A stretch of DNA of 64,000 bases from Thalassomonas sp. M1454. Its GTDB lineage: Bacteria; Pseudomonadota; Gammaproteobacteria; Enterobacterales; Alteromonadaceae. Under the pieces are notes generated by a model. The model saw only the letters and a list, made by a program, of their open reading frames with translations. It was not told the origin of the DNA and ran no database searches. The translations under genes and the position numbers were made by a program. Position 1 is the stretch's first letter. Each line of letters begins with the position of its first letter. Below, piece by piece: positions 44,678 to 52,888 of this stretch. Location of the stretch: the NCBI RefSeq assembly GCF_007097525.1, contig NZ_VKDD01000001.1, positions 1 to 64,000 on the forward strand, in the 5' to 3' direction.

Positions 44678-44737
44678 TATTATGTTGAGCTAAAATTTGA
44701 AATAGTTTGTTTACATTCTATTACAGATATAATTACT

Positions 44738-45931
44738 ATGACTCAACCAACAACCCTTTCCTTATTTGATAACCCCAAAGCCATTGCGGCAGCAGTGATT
44801 ATTAGTATTGTTGGTAATGCGGTATTCATCGGCATGCCTATGCTAGTTGGCTCTTTAGCTGAAACTTTAGGTTTTGATGAACAACAATTAGGTTGGTTAG
44901 CTTCTGCCGATTTAATCGGTATTTTTATAGCATCCATTGCAACTTCATTATTAGTTAACCGCTGTAACCGTCAAACCTTAGCCATAATTGGCACCATAGT
45001 TGCGATTATAGCTAATTACAGCTCAACTATTTTTCATGATTTTGACACCTTATTTGCGATTAGAATTATTTCAGGTCTTGGTGGTGGTATTTGTTACTCT
45101 GTAGGTGTTGCAAGTCTAGCCGGTACTCATAAGACCGCACGTAATTTCAGTATTTTATTATTTGCTCTAGTTGCGGTAAATGCTATTGAGTTATACACAT
45201 TCCCATCTATATCAGACGCCTGGGGCGTGAATGGGATCTTCATCTTCTTCTGTTGTGCATTCATAGCAACCTTATTTTTCATACCTTGGCTACCGAAGAA
45301 AAGTGATGTTAACGACACCACGGCAACAGATAAGTCAGCCTACTACAACGCTAAAATACCTAAATGGATCCCTTGGTTATGTTTAGTCGCTGTTGCCTGT
45401 GTATATATTAATGTTGGAGCATTTTGGGCCTTTATTGAACGTTTAGGTGCGGACAGTAGCCTAAGTGACGACTTCATCGCTAATACCCTTGCTATTGGTA
45501 CACTGTTTACACTTTCAGGCTGTGCTATTGCTACTTGGATGGGTAATAAGTTTGGCCAATCAAAACCGCTTATTGGCGCTTTTGTTTTAATGACAAGTAT
45601 TTTGTGTTTACTAATGCTTGAAGTAACACCAATTAAATACGTAATTGCGGCTACCATCTTTAACTTTAGTTGGTTATTTATTGACGTATTCCAACTTGGT
45701 ACATTAGGTAATATTGATCACACAGGCCGTTACGCTGCACTTGTACCCGCAGCGCAAGGATTCACCCAATCTCTATCCCCTGCCGCTGCAGGATATATCC
45801 TTACTAATAACTATGGTTATGACGGCGTAATGATGCTTTGTGCTGTTGGCACCATCAGCGCCATGCTTATCTATATGGTGGTGTATAAGCACTTACGAAA
45901 AATTGCACCCGAGATTGCTGATGCAAGTTAG
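44738..45931 (+). CDS. MFS transporter
   Basis: This 397-residue protein has about 12 hydrophobic segments in two halves. Between segments 2 and 3 the sequence LLVNRCNRQTLAIIG is a weak version of the MFS loop motif. It transports a small solute across the inner membrane, direction unknown. Preceded by operator site B and followed by an FAD amine oxidase gene, it is a candidate importer for the solute taken up by the neighbouring TonB receptor. No puuP-type permease is present. Confidence 0.88.
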   Translation: MTQPTTLSLFDNPKAIAAAVIISIVGNAVFIGMPMLVGSLAETLGFDEQQLGWLASADLIGIFIASIATSLLVNRCNRQTLAIIGTIVAIIANYSSTIFHDFDTLFAIRIISGLGGGICYSVGVASLAGTHKTARNFSILLFALVAVNAIELYTFPSISDAWGVNGIFIFFCCAFIATLFFIPWLPKKSDVNDTTATDKSAYYNAKIPKWIPWLCLVAVACVYINVGAFWAFIERLGADSSLSDDFIANTLAIGTLFTLSGCAIATWMGNKFGQSKPLIGAFVLMTSILCLLMLEVTPIKYVIAATIFNFSWLFIDVFQLGTLGNIDHTGRYAALVPAAQGFTQSLSPAAAGYILTNNYGYDGVMMLCAVGTISAMLIYMVVYKHLRKIAPEIADAS

Positions 45932-46032
45932 CCCTTAGCAAATATCCTTATTTTATTTGGCTTAACTTAGCCGCATACAGATCAATTAAATTGCTCTTTA
46001 TTTCATAAATTGCATTAGTAACTGGAACTACA

Positions 46033-47442
46033 ATGATGAACGAACAAGCACAAAAAGCATTACTTAAAACTAAGTTTTTTCCTTACTGGTTAGATAATGA
46101 AAATGCCCCTGAGAATGAGCCAAAGCTAACCGAAGACAAACAATGTGACTTACTTATTGTCGGCGGTGGCTTTACTGGGCTATGGGCGGCTATCCAAGCA
46201 AAAGAAAATAACCCTGAACGCGATATCATCATCATTGAAGCTAAATGTATGGCAATAGGTGCTTCGGGGAGACCAGCAGCAATTTTATCGACTTCAGTTA
46301 TGCATGGCCTAATTAATGCTGCAAGATTATTCCCTGAAGATATGGAAGAATTAGAGCGTTTAGGCAAAGAAAATATGGATCAATTTAAAGAGACCATTAA
46401 GCGCTATGATATTGATTGTGATATTGAATGGGGCGGAGAGCTTACCGTCGCTATTGGTGATGAAGGCTTACCTGATATAGAAAAAGAATTTGTTCTATAT
46501 GACAAATATGGTCACGATGCACACTTACTTAATAAAGAAGAAGTACAAAAAGAGATTAACTCACCACTATTTCATGGTGGTTTATGGTCGAAAAAACGCA
46601 GCGGTACAGTACACCCTGCTAAGCTAGCTTGGGGCTTAAAAGCTGCGGCGCTAAAATTAGGCGTTCAAATTTTTGAATATACGCCATTAGTTGACAGTAA
46701 ACACTTAAATCCGGGTGTATTAGTAACAACACCGCATGCCAATATCACAGCGAATAAAGTACTATTAGCCACCAATGCATTTGCTGCTGGACACAAAAAA
46801 ATCAGTCAAAGAGTTTCTGCTATTCGCGATCGAATTGTTGTTTCAGAGCCATTAACTAAAGAGCAAATGGATAGTATTGGTTGGCAAAATCGTCAAGGCA
46901 TCTATGACACACGCACGCAATTAAACTATATGCGTTTAACTGCAGACAATCGTATTTTATTTGGCGGTCGCTTAGGCTATTTCTTTAATAATGATACCGA
47001 CCCTAAAGATGACAAAACAGATAAAAATTACCTGCCGTTAGTACAGCAATTTTACAAGACATTTCCTACTCTAACTGATATGAAATTCTCGCATGCATGG
47101 AGTGGCCCTATCGGCTTAACCACAAGAATGGCAGTACATTATCAGCGCTATTATAATGGCGACATGATCTATGCTGGTGGCTATTCAGGTTTTGGCGTTA
47201 CCGCCACTAGATTTGGTGCGCGCGTTGCTTTAGATATTATCGATAAAAAAGACACGCTAGAAACAAGAATGAAATTTGCTAATACATTACCTGGTTACAT
47301 TCCACCAGAACCATTTCGCTGGATTGGCGCTAAAATCACTATGTATGCATTAGATACTTTAGATGAGAAAGGTGGCTGGAGAGAGCCTTGGGTAAGATTA
47401 GTTGAAAAGATGGGCTTCCCTATTACTCAAAACGAACAGTAA
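46033..47442 (+). CDS. DAO-family FAD oxidoreductase (PauB-like), copy 3, altered motif
   Basis: This 469-residue protein has FAD-binding LLIVGGGFTGLWAAIQAKENNP and the C-terminal YAGGYSGFGVTATRFGARVALD. In the conserved GASGRNGG segment of its three relatives here it reads GASGRPAAILS, so Asn-Gly-Gly is replaced by Pro-Ala-Ala (near residue 77-82). It is a closer relative of the convergent gene at 47510 (both begin with a helix, then YWLD or LWLD) than of the puuB copies. It probably oxidises a secondary or primary amine. Two successive ATG codons are possible starts. Confidence 0.85.
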   Translation: MMNEQAQKALLKTKFFPYWLDNENAPENEPKLTEDKQCDLLIVGGGFTGLWAAIQAKENNPERDIIIIEAKCMAIGASGRPAAILSTSVMHGLINAARLFPEDMEELERLGKENMDQFKETIKRYDIDCDIEWGGELTVAIGDEGLPDIEKEFVLYDKYGHDAHLLNKEEVQKEINSPLFHGGLWSKKRSGTVHPAKLAWGLKAAALKLGVQIFEYTPLVDSKHLNPGVLVTTPHANITANKVLLATNAFAAGHKKISQRVSAIRDRIVVSEPLTKEQMDSIGWQNRQGIYDTRTQLNYMRLTADNRILFGGRLGYFFNNDTDPKDDKTDKNYLPLVQQFYKTFPTLTDMKFSHAWSGPIGLTTRMAVHYQRYYNGDMIYAGGYSGFGVTATRFGARVALDIIDKKDTLETRMKFANTLPGYIPPEPFRWIGAKITMYALDTLDEKGGWREPWVRLVEKMGFPITQNEQ

Positions 47443-47458
47443 TTTCGAGTTCAACTTT

Positions 47459-47498
47459 AAAAGACAGCAAACTAGTATTTATTAGTTTGCTGTCTTTT
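47459..47498. terminator. Bidirectional terminator between two FAD oxidoreductase genes
   Basis: AAAAGACAGCAAACTA and TAGTTTGCTGTCTTTT are perfectly complementary (16 bp, eight-base loop). The flanking genes converge. Confidence 0.92.
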
Positions 47499-47509
47499 CT
47501 TATATAGAT

Positions 47510-48922
47510 TTAACAAGTAAAACCTAGGTTGAGTTTATCAAGAAGCTTTAACCATAGCCCTCGTTTACCATTATTTTTATCCGCTTTAACTAATGCCGCG
47601 TGAGTTATTTTTACCCCTAACCAACGAAATGGCTCAGGTGCCCAAGGCATAGGTTTCTTTTTGATAAATTGCATATCGAGAATATCTGTTGGGTCATAGC
47701 CGAGCAATTCTAAAGCAACGCGAGCGCCAAATCGAGATGCTCCAACACCTAAACCTGTATAGCCAACAGCCCAAGCAACACGTTTATCATAAGCATGACC
47801 TGGTACCATACAAAAGCGAGTTGATGTAGCAATGATACCGCTCCAACGATGACTAAATTTAACATCTTTAAGCTGAGGGAAAGTTTCAAAAAACTCTGCG
47901 GCTAACTGCTCAAACCTTTCAGGTATATCGGCACAGTCTCTGCGCTTAATATTTTTATTATAATAATAACGTACTGCACCGCCGCCGCCCCATGTAATGC
48001 GCTTGTCTTTGGTCATACGATAATAGTGGAACATATTATTGTTTTCACCCAAAGCATGGTGAAACTTATCCCAACCTATGGCTTTAAGCTGCTCTTCGGT
48101 TAGTGGCTCTGTAGCAATTTGATAATCCCAAACAGGGATAATGGATTTTCTTATTTGACGTACTGGCGACCTAAAAGCATTCGTACCAACTAGCACTTTG
48201 TCAGCGATAATAAGGCCATTAGGGCAAGATGCTTTCATCTTATCTTGGCCTAAAGGTTTTAACATTTCGACAGGAGTATGTTCATAGATACGAACCCCTA
48301 ATTTAAGTAAAACCTCTTTAAGTCCCCAACAAATTCGAGCAGGGTCAACAATGCCATCTAAGCCATTTCGATATAACATACCCGCCTTATAGGTAGGCGA
48401 GTTAACCTGTTTTTGCATTTCTTCTTGGTTATACCAAACCACATCTTCACCAGCGGCTTTTTCTTCTTCGTATAATTCACGAAGATCAGCTTTGGCAGCA
48501 TCATCTACTGCAACCTCTGTTTCGCCAACACATTCGTAATGAACATCAATTCCATATTTATCAAAGGTAGCGAGCATTTCTCTGATATTTTGTTTGCCTA
48601 ATTCAGCGAGTTTTTCCTCTTCTCCGGGGAAGTGGTATTCAGTGTTATTTTCACCATGGGCTAGATCGGAACTTAGGAAACCGCCGTTTCTACCCGATGC
48701 ACCATCTGCAATAAAAGTTTTTTCAATCAAAATGATGTCTAAATCAGGGCGCCTCTCTTTAGCTTGCAATGCTCCCCAGAGACCGGTAAAACCACCTCCG
48801 ACAACAAGCAACTCGCAAACAACATCCTCCTCTAAAGCAGGCTCTGACTCTGGACGGTCGTCAGAGTCTAACCATAATGAACCATATTTAGAATGTTGTA
48901 ATGCTTCTAATGCCTGCTGCAT
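47510..48922 (-). CDS. DAO-family FAD oxidoreductase (PauB-like), copy 4
   Basis: This 470-residue FAD oxidoreductase has LLVVGGGFTGLWGALQAKERRP, the intact DGASGRNGGFLSS and a C-terminal WAVGYTGLGVGASRFGARVALE. It is paralogous and convergent to the gene at 46033. It follows an aminoaldehyde dehydrogenase gene by 54 bases on the same strand, so the pair probably oxidises an amine to its aldehyde and then to the acid. AGAGGA upstream supports the start. Candidate substrates are spermidine, 1,3-diaminopropane derivatives or their glutamylated forms. Confidence 0.88.
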   Translation of the reverse strand: MQQALEALQHSKYGSLWLDSDDRPESEPALEEDVVCELLVVGGGFTGLWGALQAKERRPDLDIILIEKTFIADGASGRNGGFLSSDLAHGENNTEYHFPGEEEKLAELGKQNIREMLATFDKYGIDVHYECVGETEVAVDDAAKADLRELYEEEKAAGEDVVWYNQEEMQKQVNSPTYKAGMLYRNGLDGIVDPARICWGLKEVLLKLGVRIYEHTPVEMLKPLGQDKMKASCPNGLIIADKVLVGTNAFRSPVRQIRKSIIPVWDYQIATEPLTEEQLKAIGWDKFHHALGENNNMFHYYRMTKDKRITWGGGGAVRYYYNKNIKRRDCADIPERFEQLAAEFFETFPQLKDVKFSHRWSGIIATSTRFCMVPGHAYDKRVAWAVGYTGLGVGASRFGARVALELLGYDPTDILDMQFIKKKPMPWAPEPFRWLGVKITHAALVKADKNNGKRGLWLKLLDKLNLGFTC

Positions 48923-48976
48923 AAATCCTCTTTTTATTGAAATTATTTTACTGCTATTAATTTAATTTTTTAATAA

Positions 48977-50452
48977 TTACTTTATGTACCAACCCCAAGG
49001 TTCGTCACTTTTAAACGTGGTAATTTGTTTGGTTTCAAGATAATTATTTAAGCCCCATTGCCCTAACTCGCGGCCAATACCCGATTGTTTGTAACCACCC
49101 CAAGGCGCTTCCACAAACGTAGGCTGTGAACAATTAACCCAAACAATTCCTGCTCTAAACGCTCTGGCAACACGCTCGCAGCGTTGCTCATCTTTAGACA
49201 TTACTGCAGCAGCTAAGCCAAAACGTGAATCATTGGCCATGCGCACAGCGTCGGCTTCATCTTTAAATGGTTTAACACATACCACTGGGCCAAAAATTTC
49301 TTCTTGCCAGATCCAACTGTCTTCACTCATATCGGTTAATACGGTTGGCTCAATGTAGTAGCCTTTACCAAAACTTGCCGCACGCTTACCACCAGTTGCA
49401 ATTTTGGCACCTTCAGCGGCACCTTTGGCAATGGCAGCTAAGACTTTTTCATATTGAGTTTTATTTACTAATGGCCCTAATAACACGCCGTCGCTATTAC
49501 CTTCACCGATAGTAATTTTTTTAGCTTCGCTTATTAAGCACTCTAATAACTTCGGATAAAGAGATTCGGCCACTAATACTCTTGATGTTGCCGAACAAAC
49601 TTGACCTTGATTCCAAAAAATACCAAACATAATCCATTCAACGGCTTCTTCGATGTCGGCATCTTCAAAAATAACTAATGGCGACTTGCCGCCAAGCTCT
49701 AAGCTAATATTTTTAATTTGCTTAGCCGCCATTTCCATAATTTTACCGCCTGTAGGTACTGAGCCGGTAAACGCCATTTTATCTACATCAGGGTGCTGTG
49801 CTAATGGCTGACCAGCATCTTGACCAAGGCCGGTAACTATATTTAACACGCCAGCAGGTAAGCCAGCTTCTTCGGCAACTTCACCTAAGGCGATAGCGGT
49901 TAAAGGAGTTATTTCTGAAGGCTTAAGCACCATAGTACAACCTGCTGCTAATGCTGGAGCTACTTTCCATGCCGCCATTAACATAGGGAAATTCCAAGGA
50001 ATAATGGCGCCAGCAACACCAACAGGCTCTTTAATTGCTTTCGAGGTAAAGCGAGGCTCTGGTAATTCCACGCTAGACTCTGAGCTGTTATCAAGTTCTT
50101 TAGCAAGGTTTGCATAATACTCAAAACAACCGGCAGTATCTTCAATATCCCACTCGGCTTCAGGGTAAGGCTTACCATTATCAAGTACTTCTAGTTTTGA
50201 TAATTCAGTTAAACGGCGATTAATGATATCCGCCATTTTTTGCAAATAAACAGCTCGCTCTGCACCACTTAGCTTAGGCCATGGTCCATTATCAAAAGCA
50301 TCACGCGCTGCTTCTACCGCTAAATTGATATCATCACTATTCCCAGCAGGGATTTGAGCAATAACTTCTTCGGTTGCAGGATTAATAGTGGCAAATGTAT
50401 TTGTTGTTGCTGGAGTTGTCCATTGACCATTAATAAAGTGTTTGCTTTGCAT
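48977..50452 (-). CDS. Aminoaldehyde/betaine-aldehyde dehydrogenase
   Basis: This 491-residue aldehyde dehydrogenase has the catalytic FWNQGQVCSATSRVLV near residue 291 and ELGGKSPLVIFEDADIEEA. The substrate-channel segment NCSQPTFVEAPWGGYKQSG and the C-terminal KSDEPWGWY are hallmarks of plant-type aminoaldehyde dehydrogenases, which oxidise 3-aminopropanal, 4-aminobutanal and betaine aldehyde. With the downstream FAD oxidase and the beta-alanine genes nearby, 3-aminopropanal to beta-alanine is the likeliest role. AAGGA before the ATG supports the start. A PuuR-like operator lies 86 bases upstream. Confidence 0.88.
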   Translation of the reverse strand: MQSKHFINGQWTTPATTNTFATINPATEEVIAQIPAGNSDDINLAVEAARDAFDNGPWPKLSGAERAVYLQKMADIINRRLTELSKLEVLDNGKPYPEAEWDIEDTAGCFEYYANLAKELDNSSESSVELPEPRFTSKAIKEPVGVAGAIIPWNFPMLMAAWKVAPALAAGCTMVLKPSEITPLTAIALGEVAEEAGLPAGVLNIVTGLGQDAGQPLAQHPDVDKMAFTGSVPTGGKIMEMAAKQIKNISLELGGKSPLVIFEDADIEEAVEWIMFGIFWNQGQVCSATSRVLVAESLYPKLLECLISEAKKITIGEGNSDGVLLGPLVNKTQYEKVLAAIAKGAAEGAKIATGGKRAASFGKGYYIEPTVLTDMSEDSWIWQEEIFGPVVCVKPFKDEADAVRMANDSRFGLAAAVMSKDEQRCERVARAFRAGIVWVNCSQPTFVEAPWGGYKQSGIGRELGQWGLNNYLETKQITTFKSDEPWGWYIK

Positions 50453-50537
50453 TGCGAGTCCTTTGTTGTGTTTATAGCTAACCTGACTTTACAGACTAGT
50501 TGTTCTTAGCGACAAATGTATCTTATATAAAACTAGT

Positions 50538-50557
50538 GTGTTCAATTTATTAAACAC
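50538..50557 (+). promoter_or_regulatory. PuuR-like operator upstream of the aminoaldehyde dehydrogenase gene
   Basis: GTGTTCAATTTATTAAACAC is an imperfect palindrome with nearly the same sequence as 20431-20448 (GTGTTCAATTTA in common). It lies between the cupin gene and the aldehyde dehydrogenase start, so it would bring the spermidine/aminopropanal branch under PuuR. Confidence 0.65.
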
Positions 50558-50578
50558 ATTCAAGTGTTAATTTAATGT

Positions 50579-51250
50579 TTATACCACTACATTACAAAAA
50601 TATGCCTTAAAATCATCACTTATATTGCAATCAAGGTGTTCATTATTTTTGATAAAAATTGACTCACTAGCGGTGAATGTCTGTTCTTTGTGCGAGCTAC
50701 TTTTTACCGTTAATGAGCCAGATAAAACGTAGATAAAGCGGTGTTCGTTATTTGCCTTAATATATTCAGTGCTATTACAAATGCCTGCTTTAAATGTGTT
50801 TTGCTCATTAATAAATACCTTATTAGTTTGGCTTGTTTTAAATAGGGCTACCGAATCAACTTCACTGTTACCCGGCGCTAGTGTGTCATTGTCTAAAATT
50901 ACATAGAATTTTTTAAGATAACCTTGTTGCTGCCATTGGCAATCGTAACCTTTAGGAATAACAAAACCTTCACCAGCCTTAATTGTTTCAATATTACCGG
51001 TTTTATTATTTTTAATTTGCGCCTGACCTTCTAGCACCACCATAAATTCTTCCATGCCATAAGGTCCTGGAGTCTCATCCATAGTATCAGTGTCCCAAAC
51101 ACCAACGTATAAGCCAAGATCTTCATCACAATAATAGTCATGGCTATGTTGCAACGGAATATCGGATGCAAACATATCGGCAGTCAGTTCATCGGCTTCA
51201 TCATGGAAACCTTCAGGATACGCTGAAAGGGATATTATCTGGTTAGTCAT
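50579..51250 (-). CDS. Double-cupin protein of unknown function
   Basis: This 223-residue cytosolic protein has two cupin domains. The first (about residues 40-120) has GMEEFMVVLEGQAQIKNNKTG and GFVIPKGYDCQWQQ as in the EutQ/DUF861 group; the second (about 150-223) is degenerate (HRFIYVLSGSLTV). Metal-binding His residues of the classic cupin motif are mostly absent, so an enzyme role is uncertain; it may sense or bind a nitrogenous metabolite. It lies between mmsA and the aminoaldehyde dehydrogenase gene on the same strand. Confidence 0.78.
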   Translation of the reverse strand: MTNQIISLSAYPEGFHDEADELTADMFASDIPLQHSHDYYCDEDLGLYVGVWDTDTMDETPGPYGMEEFMVVLEGQAQIKNNKTGNIETIKAGEGFVIPKGYDCQWQQQGYLKKFYVILDNDTLAPGNSEVDSVALFKTSQTNKVFINEQNTFKAGICNSTEYIKANNEHRFIYVLSGSLTVKSSSHKEQTFTASESIFIKNNEHLDCNISDDFKAYFCNVVV

Positions 51251-51287
51251 ATATTATCGTTCTCTAGGTATAATTTTTAATATAGGG

Positions 51288-51314
51288 ATAAAAAAGGCCG
51301 TTATTTAACGACCT
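51288..51314 (-). terminator. Terminator of the aminotransferase-mmsA operon
   Basis: AGGCCGTT and AACGACCT pair with one G.U across a four-base loop, and TTTTTT follows on the minus strand. It is 15 bases beyond the mmsA stop. Confidence 0.75.
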
Positions 51315-51328
51315 AAGCTTTAACTTAA

Positions 51329-52819
51329 TCAACTCGGGAAGGCGAATGAAACCCCTTCACGCACACCACTTGATGGCCAGCGCTGAGTAATAGTTTTACG
51401 TTTAGTATAAAAACGTACGCCATCTGGACCATAAGCATGTAAGTCACCAAATAATGAACGTTTCCAACCGCCAAAACTGTGATAAGCAACCGGTACAGGT
51501 AAAGGCACATTAATACCAACCATACCTACTTGAATGTGATCAGAGAAGTAACGTGCCGCTTCACCATCTCGGGTAAAGATACAGGTACCATTACCATATT
51601 CGTGATCGTCAATTAATTTCATGGCTTCTTGCATGGTTTTAACGCGAACGACTTGTAACACAGGGCCAAAAATCTCAGCTTTGTAGCTATCCATTTCAGG
51701 TGTTACCCCATCGATTAACGTTGCACCAACAAAGTAGCCGTTGTCATAACCTGCAACTTTAGGATTGCGGCCATCAACAACAACGGTTGCACCTTGTTGC
51801 TCGGCACTGGTAATAAAACCATTTACTTTATCTTTATGCTGACACGTAATTACCGGACCAAAATCATTACTCGCATTGTCATAAGCACCAACACTTAAAC
51901 CTGTCATCGCATTTTGCATTTTAGCAACTAGCGCATCGCCCGCTTCATCACCTACTGCAACAGCAACAGATAATGCCATACAACGTTCACCTGAGGAACC
52001 AAATGCAGCGCCAAGAAGTTGGTTTACCGCATTATCCATATCGGCATCAGGCATAACAATCGCATGGTTTTTCGCTCCACCAAGGGCTTGGCAACGCTTA
52101 CCATTAGCATTAGCTGTAGCGTAGATATATTCAGCAATAGGAGTTGAACCAACAAAGCTCACTGCTTTAATACGCTGATCGGTTAATAACGTATCAACGG
52201 CTTCTTTATCACCATTAACAACGTTCATTACACCATCAGGCAAACCTGCTTCTTTTAATAGTTGAGCAATATAAAGTGTTGAACTTGGATCACGCTCTGA
52301 TGGTTTTAATACAAATGTGTTACCACAAACAATCGCCAGTGGGAACATCCACATTGGTACCATTGCCGGGAAGTTAAATGGCGTAATACCAGCAACAACA
52401 CCTAATGGTTGAAACTCAGACCATGAATCAATATTAGGACCAACATTACGGCTGTGCTCACCTTTAAGTAATTGTGGCGCACCACATGCAAACTCAACGT
52501 TCTCAATACCTCGTTGCAACTCACCCGCTGCGTCATGACTTATTTTACCGTGTTCTTGGCCAATTAATTTACAGATATGATCAGCGTTTTCTTCTAATAA
52601 CTCTTTAAAACGAAACATTACACGTGCACGTTTAATTGCAGGGGTATTGCGCCACTCTGGAAAAGCTGCTTCCGCACTTGCTATTGCTTGCTCTACCGTT
52701 TGTTTTGAGGCAAGCAGTACTTTTTTCTCTGCTTCGCCGGTTGCAGGATTAAAAACATCTTGCGTGCGATCACCATCGGTAACCATTTCACCATTAATTA
52801 AATGACCAATTGTTGTCAT
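51329..52819 (-). CDS. mmsA: CoA-acylating malonate/methylmalonate-semialdehyde dehydrogenase
   Basis: MmsA converts malonate semialdehyde to acetyl-CoA and CO2 (or methylmalonate semialdehyde to propionyl-CoA) with CoA and NAD+. It is 496 residues. The catalytic cysteine is in GSSGERCMALSVAV near residue 283 and the family-specific FPAMVPMWMFPLAI and YKAEIFGPVLQVVR are present. Gene order after an omega-amino acid aminotransferase indicates the malonate semialdehyde reaction of beta-alanine breakdown. AAGGAAAA precedes the ATG. Confidence 0.94.
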   Translation of the reverse strand: MTTIGHLINGEMVTDGDRTQDVFNPATGEAEKKVLLASKQTVEQAIASAEAAFPEWRNTPAIKRARVMFRFKELLEENADHICKLIGQEHGKISHDAAGELQRGIENVEFACGAPQLLKGEHSRNVGPNIDSWSEFQPLGVVAGITPFNFPAMVPMWMFPLAIVCGNTFVLKPSERDPSSTLYIAQLLKEAGLPDGVMNVVNGDKEAVDTLLTDQRIKAVSFVGSTPIAEYIYATANANGKRCQALGGAKNHAIVMPDADMDNAVNQLLGAAFGSSGERCMALSVAVAVGDEAGDALVAKMQNAMTGLSVGAYDNASNDFGPVITCQHKDKVNGFITSAEQQGATVVVDGRNPKVAGYDNGYFVGATLIDGVTPEMDSYKAEIFGPVLQVVRVKTMQEAMKLIDDHEYGNGTCIFTRDGEAARYFSDHIQVGMVGINVPLPVPVAYHSFGGWKRSLFGDLHAYGPDGVRFYTKRKTITQRWPSSGVREGVSFAFPS

Positions 52820-52888
52820 GAGTTTTCCTTGTTTATACCAGCACTTATTGCAAGTAAATAATTCTTAAAAAGTTATATAAATTTATTG

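Noticed and set aside
48594-48965. 123-codon open frame on plus opposite an FAD oxidoreductase gene
   Set aside because: Shadow of the conserved gene on minus; low-complexity serine-rich product.
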